A stretch of 64,000 bases of DNA, taken from the NCBI RefSeq assembly GCF_000293885.2, contig NZ_CP010945.1, forward strand, positions 2,004,001 through 2,068,000, written 5' to 3'. Below, in pieces: positions 19,215 through 27,916 of this stretch; positions within the stretch are counted from its first letter, which is position 1, and each line of letters starts with the position of its first letter. Origin of the DNA: Pseudomonas fluorescens NCIMB 11764 (GTDB lineage: Bacteria > Pseudomonadota > Gammaproteobacteria > Pseudomonadales > Pseudomonadaceae). The notes below the pieces were generated by a model. That model was not told the origin of the DNA and made no database searches. It saw only the letters and a program-made list of their open reading frames with translations. Position numbers and translations under genes: made by a program.

Positions 19215-20954
19215 TCAATTAATGGTCTTGATGCGGCCAATCACGGAGCCGGCTTCAAAATAGTCACCGGCCTGTTTGGCGATCTGCACCTGACCTTCAC
19301 AAGGTGCCAGGACCGAGGTTTCCATTTTCATGGCTTCTACAACCGCGATCACTTGCCCGACGCTCACCGACTCGCCGTCTTCGACGACCCAGGTATGCAG
19401 ATTCCCCGCTACGGGTGTCAGTACCGCCTGAGGATCAGAGACCTCGGAGGCGGCCGTGCTTTCGCTGACGGTGTCCGCTGCGTTCAGGCTGACGCCTCGC
19501 AGCAGCGCAGCCGGAAGGCCGAGTTCGTGGCGCTTGCCGTCGATCTCGACAAACGTGCGCAGGATGCCAGGGTCGGCCGATACAACGGCACGGGGGGCGA
19601 GAGTGATCTGTTCGGCGAAATCGGTCTCGATCCAGCGCGTGTGTACGGCGAATGTATCGGCACCGGTGAAGTCGTCATGATCCATCACGGCTCGGTGGAA
19701 CGGCAGCACCGAGGCGATGCCCTCAATGTTGAACTCAGCCAGCGCGCGCCGGGCGCGGACGATGGCCTGTTCGCGGGTGGCGCCGGTGACGATCAGTTTG
19801 GCCATCATCGAATCGAAGGTACTGGGCACTCGCGAGCCGCTTATCACGCCGCTGTCCAGACGCACCCCCGGGCCAGACGGTGGCAGGAAATCAGTGATGT
19901 GACCGGGAGTGGGCAGGAAGCCCTTGCCCGGGTCTTCCGCGTTGATGCGAAATTCGAAGCTGTGGCCACGCGGGGTCGGCGTCTCACTGAAGGACAACGG
20001 GAAACCGTCGGCGATTCGCAGTTGTTCGATCACCAGATCGACCCCAGTGGTCTCTTCGGTCACCGGGTGCTCGACCTGCAAACGGGTATTGACCTCAAGG
20101 AACGACAGGGTGCCATCCTGGCTCAGCAGGAACTCCACCGTGCCTGCACCGACATAGCCGGCTTTGGCGCAGATATCCTGCGCAGATTGATGAATACGCT
20201 GGCGCTGTTCGTCGCTGATAAAGGGCGCTGGCGCTTCCTCCACCAGCTTCTGATTGCGCCGCTGCAAGGAGCAGTCCCGCGTGCCGACGACGACGACCTT
20301 GCCGTGCTTGTCGGCGAGGATCTGCGCTTCGATGTGCCGAGGACGGTCGAGGAACTGTTCGACATAGCATTCGCCACGACCAAAGGCTGCTTCCGCTTCG
20401 CGCACGGCGGAGGCGAACAATTCAGCCACTTCATCCATGCGCCAGGCGACTTTCATGCCGCGTCCGCCGCCGCCAAAGGCCGCCTTGATGGCAATTGGCA
20501 GGCCATGCTGTTCGGCAAAGGCCAGTACTTCGGCGGCGCTTTCGACCGGGCCAGGCGTACCGGCCACCAGAGGCGCACCGACCAGTTGGGCAATTTTCCG
20601 CGCCTCGACCTTGTCGCCGAGCACGTCGATGGTCTCCGGGTTGGGACCGACCCAGATCAACCCTGCGTCGATCACCGCCCGGGCGAAGTCGGCCCGTTCA
20701 GACAAAAAACCATAGCCGGGGTGCACGGCATCGGCGCCGCTGCGTTTGGCGACGGCGATCAGTTTGCCGATATCCAGGTAGGTCTCGGCCGGGCGCTGGC
20801 CATTCAGTGAGTAGGCTTCGTCGGCTTGGCGCACATGCAGGGCGTCGATGTCCGCGTCGGCATAGACCGCGACAGACTGCACGCCGTAGTCGCGGCAGGC
20901 GCGGGCGATGCGGACGGCAATTTCACCACGGTTGGCAATCAGTAATTTTTTCAT
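19215..20954 (-). CDS. Biotin carboxylase fused to a biotin carrier domain
   Basis: 579 residues. Residues 1-~450 form a complete biotin carboxylase: ATP-grasp loop GGGGRGMK, the [14 protein letters not shown] metal/biotin site and the C-terminal lid. A linker leads to a biotinyl domain with K543 in the EAMKMET motif. This AccA1-like architecture usually serves an acyl-CoA carboxylase or, next to KipA/KipI-type proteins, a urea-carboxylase-like enzyme. Its start overlaps the stop of the KipI-KipA fusion by four bases (ATGA), so the two are probably made together. No separate acyl-CoA carboxyltransferase is nearby. Confidence 0.93.
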   Translation of the reverse strand: MKKLLIANRGEIAVRIARACRDYGVQSVAVYADADIDALHVRQADEAYSLNGQRPAETYLDIGKLIAVAKRSGADAVHPGYGFLSERADFARAVIDAGLIWVGPNPETIDVLGDKVEARKIAQLVGAPLVAGTPGPVESAAEVLAFAEQHGLPIAIKAAFGGGGRGMKVAWRMDEVAELFASAVREAEAAFGRGECYVEQFLDRPRHIEAQILADKHGKVVVVGTRDCSLQRRNQKLVEEAPAPFISDEQRQRIHQSAQDICAKAGYVGAGTVEFLLSQDGTLSFLEVNTRLQVEHPVTEETTGVDLVIEQLRIADGFPLSFSETPTPRGHSFEFRINAEDPGKGFLPTPGHITDFLPPSGPGVRLDSGVISGSRVPSTFDSMMAKLIVTGATREQAIVRARRALAEFNIEGIASVLPFHRAVMDHDDFTGADTFAVHTRWIETDFAEQITLAPRAVVSADPGILRTFVEIDGKRHELGLPAALLRGVSLNAADTVSESTAASEVSDPQAVLTPVAGNLHTWVVEDGESVSVGQVIAVVEAMKMETSVLAPCEGQVQIAKQAGDYFEAGSVIGRIKTIN

Positions 20955-22570
20955 GGAAGTTTTTTCACATCGGCAGTTGAAGAAGAGGCTTCCGTAATGG
21001 CTTGAATCTCTTTGAAGCCGTCCAAAGGGTTGAAGCGAATCTGCGCATTGACAGGTATCTGGCCAGCCAGGTCGAGATGGTAGCTGGCGACTGCGGCGAT
21101 CACCGGATAGCCTCCGGTCAACGGGTGATCGGCGAGAAACAGAACCGGTTGGCCGCTGGCCGGAACCTGAATGGCCCCGACGGAAGTGCCTTCGCTGGGC
21201 AACTCTTGGTGGTTGGTGCGCTCCAGCGGGGTTTCACCGGCCAGACGAATACCGACGCGGTTGGACTGTGAGGTGACGCGCCAGAGTTGGCTGCTCAGGC
21301 GCTGGATAGCTTCTTCGGTAAACCAGTCGGTGCGCGGCCCCATCACCACGTCAAGGGTGACGATGTTTGCCGCCGTCGGTAGTTCAAAGGCCGGGGCTTC
21401 GTTCAGCGATACGCTGGTGCCGGTGGTCAGTGTGGCAAAGCCCAGTCGGTCGCCGACGGCGAGCGCCGGGGGTCCAACCTGGGCCAGTGTGTCTGTGGAC
21501 AGGCTGCCGAGCACCGGCGTGACCTCAAAGCCGCCTCGAATCGCCAGGTAGCTGCGCAGCCCCGCCAGCGGTGAGCCCAGGCTGACACGGTCACCCACAT
21601 CCAGCTCGATGGGCTGGTAGTTGCTTGCCTGCCATTGCAGGCCACTCGCGTTGGTGATGGTGACCGGGGTTTGCGCACCGGTGACGGCGATCATCGCACG
21701 GCCATGGCAAACGAAGCTCAGGCCGCCGAGTACCGATTCCACACAGGCCATGTCCGAGCGGTTGCCGACCGCGCGGTTGGCTGCCCGCAGGGCGCCCAGG
21801 TCCAGCGCGCCGGAACGGGATACGCCTTGGCCGGTCTGGCCGGGACGGCCCATATCCTGCAGTACGCTGTGCAAACCAGGGGTCATGATTTCCAGATAGG
21901 CACCGGTGGGCGTAGCGGCACTTGCCGGTACCGAGGGGGCAGGCAGGCCGCCCGCCGGGAGCGGGCCAGCATCGGTGAACCGCACTTTATAGCCTGGGCG
22001 CAGCAAGGCCGATTCAGCGCGGTTCAGGTCCCACATTTGCAAAGGCGTTACGCCGATGATCTGCCAACCACCGGGGCTGGCTTGCGGATAAACACCGCTG
22101 AATTCTCCCGCCAGAGCAACCGCACCTGCGGGTATGCGGGTGCGTGGCGTTTGTCTGCGAGGCACCTGGAAATCGGCACCGCCGGTGAGGTAGGCGAAGC
22201 CCGGAGCGAATCCGCAAAAGGCCACGCTGTAGTCCCGGGCGGTGTGGCGTCGGACCACCTCGGCGCGGCTGATCCCCAGCAGCGTGGCGACCTCGTCGAG
22301 GTCTTCACCATTGTAGTGGACGGGAATTTCCACCCGGCGATGCTCGATCGCGCGGCGCTGGCTCAGGTCCTGGCCAGCGATACAATCAACGAGCGCCTGC
22401 TGCGTAATGGCGCTGGGGCGAAACTGGATCAGCAGGGTCCGTGCGGCAGGAATGATTTCTTCCACGCCCGCAATAGACTCCGCGATCAGGGCGTCGAACA
22501 ACGCCAGGGTCTCGTCCAGGTCTTTCAATTCGACGAGCAGGGCGTCCAGGTTGACCGGTAGAAAGCGCAC
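20951..22570 (-). CDS. KipI-KipA (PxpB-PxpC) fusion, urea-carboxylase-type carboxyltransferase family
   Basis: 539 residues joining two proteins that are separate in Bacillus and E. coli. Residues 1-~215 are KipI/PxpB-like ([29 protein letters not shown]), and ~230-520 are KipA/PxpC-like ([13 protein letters not shown] near its start; [19 protein letters not shown] later). In PxpABC the pair is part of ATP-dependent 5-oxoprolinase; homologous domains form the carboxyltransferase of urea carboxylase. It starts at GTG 22570 with GGAG six bases upstream. The coupled biotin carboxylase makes a biotin-dependent reaction possible. Confidence 0.92.
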   Translation of the reverse strand: MRFLPVNLDALLVELKDLDETLALFDALIAESIAGVEEIIPAARTLLIQFRPSAITQQALVDCIAGQDLSQRRAIEHRRVEIPVHYNGEDLDEVATLLGISRAEVVRRHTARDYSVAFCGFAPGFAYLTGGADFQVPRRQTPRTRIPAGAVALAGEFSGVYPQASPGGWQIIGVTPLQMWDLNRAESALLRPGYKVRFTDAGPLPAGGLPAPSVPASAATPTGAYLEIMTPGLHSVLQDMGRPGQTGQGVSRSGALDLGALRAANRAVGNRSDMACVESVLGGLSFVCHGRAMIAVTGAQTPVTITNASGLQWQASNYQPIELDVGDRVSLGSPLAGLRSYLAIRGGFEVTPVLGSLSTDTLAQVGPPALAVGDRLGFATLTTGTSVSLNEAPAFELPTAANIVTLDVVMGPRTDWFTEEAIQRLSSQLWRVTSQSNRVGIRLAGETPLERTNHQELPSEGTSVGAIQVPASGQPVLFLADHPLTGGYPVIAAVASYHLDLAGQIPVNAQIRFNPLDGFKEIQAITEASSSTADVKKLP

Positions 22571-22579
22571 GGGAGACTC

Positions 22580-23386
22580 CTAGACGTGGTAAGTGCTGTC
22601 GGGCACATCGGTGATGAACATGTGGCCGGGCGCATGCGTGATCGCAAAGGGCACACCCGAAGCCGCTACCGCAGCCTGTGGCGTCACACCGCAGGCCCAG
22701 AAAACTGGAACTTCGCCAGGCTCAATGCGCACGGCGTCGCCAAAATCGGGTCGGCTCAGGTCCTGTATGCCCAGCAGCGCAGGCTCACCGATGTGCACCG
22801 GGGCGCCGTGGACGGAGGGATAACGCCCGGAGATTCCACTGGCCTCTGCCACGCGATCGGGCGGGATCGGGCGCATGGACACGACCATTTCACCCTGTAG
22901 GCGTCCCGCCGGACGGCAGGCGCGATTGGTACGGTACATGGGCACGTTGCAGCCATCTGCGATATGCCGCACTTCGATGCCCGCTTCTTGCAAGGCGGTT
23001 TCAAAGGTAAAGCTGCAACCAATCAAAAACGCCACCATATCGTCGTGCTCAGCCCAGGCTTGGGTGGCGTCGCTGACTTCCTCGACCATTTTTCCGTCCC
23101 TCCAGATGCGATACAGGGGGATATCGGTGCGCAGGTCTGCGCCTTCAGCCAGCACTGTTCTCGGACTGCCCGCATCGCTGACGTCGAGGACCGGGCAAGC
23201 TTTCGGATTGCGCTGGGCGTATAGCAGAAAGTCGTAGGCCCATTCGCGCGGCAAGGCGATCAGGTTGGCCTGGGTCATGCCCGGGGCGATACCGGCTGTG
23301 GGGGTTACCAGTCCGCCACGATAGGTTTTGCGTGCTTCCCGGGCGGCGGCAATGGCCGACTGGCGGGCGCGGGCGAAGGCATTCAT
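22580..23386 (-). CDS. DUF1445 / putative hydro-lyase (YcsI, D-glutamate cyclase-like)
   Basis: 268 residues of the DUF1445 family, recognised by the N-terminal [15 protein letters not shown] stretch and the later [13 protein letters not shown] and MRPIPPD regions. Members sit beside 5-oxoprolinase genes in many bacteria (YcsI in Bacillus), and a mammalian relative acts as D-glutamate cyclase, opening or forming 5-oxoproline. It overlaps pxpA by four bases (ATGA) and has AGGAG before its ATG; the KipI-KipA fusion starts ten bases after its stop. The exact substrate here is unknown. Confidence 0.9.
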   Translation of the reverse strand: MNAFARARQSAIAAAREARKTYRGGLVTPTAGIAPGMTQANLIALPREWAYDFLLYAQRNPKACPVLDVSDAGSPRTVLAEGADLRTDIPLYRIWRDGKMVEEVSDATQAWAEHDDMVAFLIGCSFTFETALQEAGIEVRHIADGCNVPMYRTNRACRPAGRLQGEMVVSMRPIPPDRVAEASGISGRYPSVHGAPVHIGEPALLGIQDLSRPDFGDAVRIEPGEVPVFWACGVTPQAAVAASGVPFAITHAPGHMFITDVPDSTYHV

Positions 23387-24153
23387 GGACGATCTCCTGC
23401 AAAAGGCCGCAGGGACAGGTTGGCGTGCTCCAGGACGCGGCGCAGTTCGCGAGCCATTTCCACGGCAGCGGGGCTGTCGCCATGAACACAGATTGAGTCA
23501 GCCTGGATTCGGGTTCGACTGCCATCAATGGCCTCGATGGTGCCGTCTTCGACCAGACGGAGCATGCGTTGGGCCACTAGCTGGGGATCGTGCAGCACGG
23601 CCCCCGGCTCGCGTCGTGAAACCAGGGTGCCTTGCGGTGTATAGGCACGGTCGGCGAAGGCCTCCGCGACACACTGCAAGCCCTCGTTACGCGCCAACTC
23701 AATCAGCTCGGAACCGGCCAAAGCCACCAGTATCAGCGAGGGGTCGATGGCGCGGATAGCGGCGATCACCGCCAGCGCCTGGCGGCGGTCGTGGGCGATG
23801 GTGTTGTACAGGGCGCCGTGGGGCTTCACATAGCGCACCGAGGTGCCCGCGGCCTTGGCCAGGCTTTGCAGCGCGCCGATCTGGTAGATCACGTCGGCAG
23901 TCAGCTCATCGCTGGCCAGGTCCATGTTTCGTCGGCCAAAGCCCACTTTGTCCGGGTACGCGACATGGGCGCCAATGGTGACGTTTTTGGCTGCTGCGGC
24001 TTTCAGTGTCCGCAGGATGCCCGCCGGGTCTCCGGCATGAAAACCGCAGGCGACATTGGCGCTGGTCACGATATCGAGCATCGCGTCATCGTCGCCCATG
24101 CTCCAGGCGCCGAAGCTTTCGCCCAGGTCACTATTGATATCTATCGTTGGCAT
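23383..24153 (-). CDS. pxpA: PxpA, 5-oxoprolinase subunit A (LamB/YcsF family)
   Basis: 256 residues of the LamB/YcsF family. The N-terminus [14 protein letters not shown], the CGFHAGDP motif and the HGALYN and CVHGDSP motifs are all present. PxpA works with PxpB and PxpC to hydrolyse 5-oxo-L-proline to glutamate using ATP. It is the second gene of a minus-strand operon after the NRAMP-like carrier (28-base gap, AGGAG before the start). Whether the complex here is a classical 5-oxoprolinase is open, because a biotin carboxylase is also encoded. Confidence 0.93.
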   Translation of the reverse strand: MPTIDINSDLGESFGAWSMGDDDAMLDIVTSANVACGFHAGDPAGILRTLKAAAAKNVTIGAHVAYPDKVGFGRRNMDLASDELTADVIYQIGALQSLAKAAGTSVRYVKPHGALYNTIAHDRRQALAVIAAIRAIDPSLILVALAGSELIELARNEGLQCVAEAFADRAYTPQGTLVSRREPGAVLHDPQLVAQRMLRLVEDGTIEAIDGSRTRIQADSICVHGDSPAAVEMARELRRVLEHANLSLRPFAGDRP

Positions 24154-24181
24154 TCACGTGACTCCTTTTTCGTTATCAGGC

Positions 24182-25423
24182 TCAGACGACGTTGAGGAAG
24201 GCAAAGATCGGCCCGACGGATTTGATTGCCATGTACCAGGTCAGCATGCAGGTCAGGGCGCCCAGCACCAGGAGCCAGCGTGGGTAATGGTAACCGTCCA
24301 TGAGGTCGGATCGGCGCCAGCCGACGTAGATGAAGATGCTCAGGCCGATTGGCAATATCAGGCCGTTGAAACCGCCTGCGAAGAGCAGCAGTGCGGCAGG
24401 AGCAGTACCCATCAGGACAAAGATCAGCAGCGATAGGGCGATGAACACTGTGGTGGCGCGGTTGCGCCCCTGCTCAGTGATGTTCGGCTTGAACACGGTG
24501 ATAAAGGAGATGGAGGTGTAAGCGGCGCCGATCACGCTGGTGATACTGGCGGCCCAGAGGATGAGACCGAAGACGCGCAGGCCGATCTGCCCGGCCGCTG
24601 CCTGGAAGGCTTGTGCGGCCGGATTGGCGCCTTGACCCGAGGTGTCGATGATTACGCCGCTGGCAACCACGCCGAGGATGGCGAGAAACAGGATGTAGCG
24701 CATGAGGCCGGTGACCAGGATGCCGCTCAGGGCTGCTTTGGTCACTGCCTGGAGATTTTCAACCCCGGTAGTACCGCGATCCAGCAGTTTGTGAGCCCCC
24801 GCATAGGTGATGTAACCACCCACCGTACCTCCGACAATGGTGGTAATGGTGGCGAAGTTGATCTGGTCCGGAAGAACGGTCTGGTAGAGGGCTTCACCCA
24901 GTGGCGGGTTGGAGGCAAAGGCTACGAACAGCGTCAGGCCAATCATCACCAGGCCCAGCACGACGATCAGCCGGTCGACCGCCAATCCGGCGCGGTGGGA
25001 GAGGAAGATGCCGATGGCCAGCAGGGCGCTCAGACTGCCGCCCCATTTTGCATCAAGCCCCAGCAGCGCGTTCAGACCCAGCCCGGCACCGGCGATGTTG
25101 CCGACGTTGAATACCAGCCCGCCGAAGATCACCAGCACCGCTAGCAGGTAACCACTGCCTGGAATCGCTTTGTTGGCCACATCTGCGGCACGCATTCGGG
25201 TCAGGGAGACGATACGCCATACGTTAAGTTGAACCACGAAGTCGATCAGAATCGACGCCAGGATACCGAACGCAAATGCCGCCCCCATCTTGGCTGTGAA
25301 CGTGGCGGTCTGGGTGATGAATCCAGGACCGATGGCAGAAGTCGCCATCATGAAAATCGCGGCGATCAAAGAAGCGCGCCGAGCTTTTGTAAACTCTTGA
25401 GTGGTCTGTGTCACGGCATCCAC
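24182..25423 (-). CDS. NRAMP-like membrane carrier (YcsG type) without metal-site motifs
   Basis: 413 residues with about eleven transmembrane segments of the NRAMP/LeuT fold. The first helix reads SAIGPGF where metal carriers have DPGN, and no MPH motif occurs in the helix-6 region (TVGGYITYAGAHK). This argues against manganese or iron transport. In Bacillus the related ycsG lies with ycsF, ycsI and kipIA, so uptake of 5-oxoproline or a similar compound is plausible. The start at GTG 25423 was chosen because AGGA lies eight bases upstream; an in-frame TTG at 25474 is a weaker alternative. Confidence 0.85.
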   Translation of the reverse strand: MDAVTQTTQEFTKARRASLIAAIFMMATSAIGPGFITQTATFTAKMGAAFAFGILASILIDFVVQLNVWRIVSLTRMRAADVANKAIPGSGYLLAVLVIFGGLVFNVGNIAGAGLGLNALLGLDAKWGGSLSALLAIGIFLSHRAGLAVDRLIVVLGLVMIGLTLFVAFASNPPLGEALYQTVLPDQINFATITTIVGGTVGGYITYAGAHKLLDRGTTGVENLQAVTKAALSGILVTGLMRYILFLAILGVVASGVIIDTSGQGANPAAQAFQAAAGQIGLRVFGLILWAASITSVIGAAYTSISFITVFKPNITEQGRNRATTVFIALSLLIFVLMGTAPAALLLFAGGFNGLILPIGLSIFIYVGWRRSDLMDGYHYPRWLLVLGALTCMLTWYMAIKSVGPIFAFLNVV

Positions 25424-25516
25424 GGCATCATTCCTACGGTGAGAGATACCTTGACAGAGCAATGAGCATGCCAAGAGTCAAGCAAACACCACGCAATGTA
25501 GGTAGATCAATGCTTA

Positions 25517-25527
25517 TTTGTTGAACA
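25517..25527. promoter_or_regulatory. Palindrome in the divergent promoter region, candidate GntR operator
   Basis: TTGTTGAACAA is a perfect 11-base palindrome midway between the divergent NRAMP-like and GntR genes (25424-25678). FCD-type GntR regulators bind short palindromes of this size in exactly such positions. It is a proposal from location and symmetry only. Confidence 0.35.
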
Positions 25528-25678
25528 ATCCAATTCTGATGGTTGAGCTATCGGCACCAAATTGTTACCTCGCCCTATAAAAGTGCTACTTAATGAAGCG
25601 CACTACACGTTTCGACCTTGTGCCATGCACTGAGCTCTGATGGAATAATGGTGCGGTTTTTCTCACCCTGGATTTTTT

Positions 25679-26344
25679 ATGAATGACGCCTCTCCCGCTC
25701 TTCCTCGAACACTGGGAGAATCCATCACCCAAGAAATACGCAGAATGCTGGTCGAGGGTGAACTCGTGCCCGGCCAACGTCTTTCAGAAGCCGCACTGGC
25801 CGAAAACCTGGACATTTCGCGGAACACCTTGAGAGAGGCATTCAGAGTCCTGACGCGTGAAGGGTTGCTCAAACACGAACCCAACCGTGGAGTAACAGTT
25901 GCGGAGCCTGACATGTCGTCGATTATCGACATCTACAGGGTGCGCCGTTTCATCGAATGCAAGGCGATCGCCCAAGGTTACCCCCAACACCCAGGCACCC
26001 TGCACATGCAAGAGGCGGTCGAATTAGGCGTCCGCGCGCGCGAAGCGAAAGACTGGGTAGCGGTCGGCACTGCTAACATGATGTTCCACAAATCAATCGT
26101 CGAACTGGCCGACAGTCCGCGCCTGCTCGTTTTTTATGGGCAGATATCGGCTGAATTGCGGCTGGCCTTCGGATTGCTCAACGATCCCCAATTCCTGCAT
26201 TTGCCGTTTCTCGATATGAATGCTTCGATACTTCGATGCGTTGAGGAAGGCCGCTCGGACGAGGCGACTATTATGCTGGATGCCTACCTGGTCCAATCGG
26301 AGCGAACTGTCTTGGCAGCTTATGAGCGCAGCAGGAACCGATAG
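25679..26344 (+). CDS. GntR-family regulator (FCD subfamily) divergent from the pxpA operon
   Basis: 221 residues: an N-terminal winged helix (about residues 10-78, with LSEAALAENLDISRNTLREAFRVL as the recognition region) and an all-helical FCD effector domain. The domain carries the usual Asp/His metal-ligand pattern starting at the VRRFIE segment. It is transcribed away from the pxpA/biotin carboxylase operon and is the likely local regulator, taking the place of KipR in the Bacillus cluster. Its effector is probably the pathway substrate or an intermediate. Confidence 0.88.
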   Translation: MNDASPALPRTLGESITQEIRRMLVEGELVPGQRLSEAALAENLDISRNTLREAFRVLTREGLLKHEPNRGVTVAEPDMSSIIDIYRVRRFIECKAIAQGYPQHPGTLHMQEAVELGVRAREAKDWVAVGTANMMFHKSIVELADSPRLLVFYGQISAELRLAFGLLNDPQFLHLPFLDMNASILRCVEEGRSDEATIMLDAYLVQSERTVLAAYERSRNR

Positions 26345-26403
26345 TCGACTTGATGTGCGGTGCAGGTAGGCCTGAAACACCTGTATTCACTGGATTTCAG
26401 GCA

Positions 26404-26431
26404 CAAAAAAAGACGTCCGTGGACGTCTTTA
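26404..26431 (-). terminator. Terminator of tmRNA
   Basis: Stem AAAGACGTCC / GGACGTCTTT with a two-base loop; in the minus direction it is followed by a T run. It lies just downstream of the CCA end of ssrA. Confidence 0.88.
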
Positions 26432-26441
26432 GATGATGAAG

Positions 26442-26835
26442 TGGTGGAGCCGGGGGGATTTGAACCCCCGTCCGCCAGTACTCCGCTGTCGGTACTACAT
26501 GCGTAGCCGTGTCTATTAAGTTAACCCTCAGCGACCCGACGGGCAGGGTGCTTTGGGCGAGTTGTGTAAGTTTTAGCCGCTTCGTCCACAACGTACTGCA
26601 CGGCGATTCTGTTCTATATGACAATCACTTTGGGTTTACAGACATCCCCTGATGATTGCTGGACCCGAAGGTACCAGAAGGGAAGGGCTAAGGCTGCTTA
26701 CGCAGCGAGAGCGTATTCCCCGTAGGTTTCGTCATTGGCAACTATAGAAAGTTGCAACAGTGGATTTACGAGTTCTGTTACCAACTCGGCATGCACCTAA
26801 AGTTTCGCAACCGGCGTCGAATCCTAAACGGCCCC
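26442..26835 (-). ncRNA. ssrA: tmRNA (SsrA), ribosome rescue
   Basis: Read on the minus strand, the RNA starts GGGGCCG...GAUUCGACG and ends in a T-arm and GGCUCCACCA, forming the alanine tRNA-like domain with the encoded CCA. The internal reading frame (26701-26739, then TAA) encodes the degradation tag ANDETYGEYALAA; the hydrophobic ALAA end is what ClpXP and FtsH recognise. Length is about 394 bases, normal for a one-piece gammaproteobacterial tmRNA. Its protein partner smpB lies at 36.7 kb. Confidence 0.97.
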
Positions 26836-26878
26836 GAGCCTGCTGCTCCGTGAATCCAAGTGAGCAACAAGCCTGTGC

Positions 26879-26908
26879 AGTGTACGCCAACGCGGCTCAG
26901 AAGGCCAA
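26879..26908 (-). promoter_or_regulatory. Possible sigma-70 promoter of tmRNA
   Basis: On the minus strand TTGGCC and TACACT are separated by 18 bases and lie about 45 bases before the mature tmRNA 5' end. This would give a roughly 35-base precursor leader. The -35 is imperfect. Confidence 0.3.
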
Positions 26909-26928
26909 CCCGCGTTGGTCACCAGCGA

Positions 26929-27207
26929 TTATGGATTGGCTTCATTGCGCAGTTTGTCAGCGAGTGCCGATGCCTGGGTGGCCTCGGTGACGCATTTTTT
27001 GTCGTCCCCGGAAGCCTGGGACGCTTCGGCGCTGGACATCAGTCTTTTGATCTCCATCGCGGTGTTGCTGGAGCTCGCCGGCAGTGAGTTCACTTTGCTT
27101 TTGAGCTCTTGAAGCTTGCTCGTGCAGAGGTTGTTGTCCGCAGCAAAGACGGGAGAGGCCAACATAGCAGCAGAAATGAACAGACCAGCGAGTGCGGTAC
27201 GTTTCAT
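26929..27207 (-). CDS. Small secreted helical protein, two Cys (paralogue A)
   Basis: 92 residues: signal peptide MKRTALAGLFISAAMLASPVFA, then a Ser/Ala/Lys-rich helical mature part of about 70 residues with two Cys (LCTSKL near the start, KKCVTEAT near the end). The family has no function that I recognise. The gene at 27444-27716 is a paralogue with the same layout. An AAGGAGATA ribosome site precedes the ATG. It lies immediately upstream of ssrA on the same strand. Confidence 0.8.
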   Translation of the reverse strand: MKRTALAGLFISAAMLASPVFAADNNLCTSKLQELKSKVNSLPASSSNTAMEIKRLMSSAEASQASGDDKKCVTEATQASALADKLRNEANP

Positions 27208-27387
27208 GGATATCTCCTTGAACTGATGGTCTCGGTGCTGCCGTATGAGCGTGCGGCTCGGCCGAGGTCGGAAAATAAGCCACGATTGATCAGGCCTACT
27301 TAAAAGACTACGGCGCTGCGCAGGAATTCGGTTTTCGCAAAAAAGGGTATAGGAAATTTTTTAGTAGAACCCAACCCCTACAGCAAC

Positions 27388-27410
27388 AAAACCCGCACTT
27401 GGCGGGTTTT
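27388..27410 (-). terminator. Terminator between the two small secreted-protein genes
   Basis: AAAACCCGC (27388-27396) pairs perfectly with GCGGGTTTT (27402-27410) around a five-base loop; in the minus direction the stem ends in TTTTGTT. It ends the upstream paralogue and implies that the two genes are transcribed separately. Confidence 0.85.
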
Positions 27411-27443
27411 GATGTGCTTCATATGGGGTGACGTCGGGCCGGG

Positions 27444-27716
27444 TTACTTCCCGCCTTTGTTCGCGTTCTTGATTTGCTGGATAGTCTGTTCGGTCTCGGC
27501 GATGCAATCATCAATCCCTTCCTTGGTGCCTTTTGCCTGATGGGCTTGGGCTTTCTTGACGCTGTCCATTACCTGATCAGCCATCTCCGGAGGAGTCTGT
27601 GCCTTGGCATTTTCAATGGTCTTCAGATTGACCGCACAGAGGTCATCAGCGGCAAACGAGGGGGACGCCATCAGTGAGGCAGTAACGAACAAACCAAACA
27701 GTACAGAACGTTTCAT
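27444..27716 (-). CDS. Small secreted helical protein, two Cys (paralogue B)
   Basis: 90 residues: signal peptide MKRSVLFGLFVTASLMASPSFA followed by ADDLCAVNLKTIE, a helical mature region, a second Cys in DDCIAETE and a basic GGK tail. Signal peptide, Cys spacing and 5' untranslated region resemble the gene at 26929-27207, so this is an old tandem duplication. One disulphide in the periplasm is likely. I do not recognise a function. Confidence 0.8.
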   Translation of the reverse strand: MKRSVLFGLFVTASLMASPSFAADDLCAVNLKTIENAKAQTPPEMADQVMDSVKKAQAHQAKGTKEGIDDCIAETEQTIQQIKNANKGGK

Positions 27717-27879
27717 GTGTATCTCCTTGAACTGAAGGTCCAGGTATCGCTGACCATCAGGACGGGCTGCCGAGTATGGGAAAGTCCCACCTTTGCGGGA
27801 CTTGATCAGTGGACTGCGGCAACACGGCAGGGTTCTATTTTTCTACGATAGCGCTGTCGATTCCGGCAAGAAGCATTAA

Positions 27880-27905
27880 AAAGGCGCACAAATTCGCCTT
27901 CTTTG
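27880..27905 (-). terminator. Terminator of the lactate utilisation operon
   Basis: AAGGCG and CGCCTT pair around an AT-rich loop; in the minus direction the stem is followed by TTTTTAAT. It lies about a dozen bases beyond the dld stop codon. Confidence 0.75.
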
Positions 27906-27916
27906 AGGTCTTGCTT

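Noticed and set aside
19119..20810. 563-codon plus frame opposite the biotin carboxylase
   Set aside because: Antisense shadow; the minus frame has complete ATP-grasp and biotin motifs.
27781..27803. Hairpin AAGTCCC/GGGACTT upstream of the second small secreted protein
   Set aside because: Only seven pairs with a large loop and hardly any T run on either side, so it is not called a terminator.
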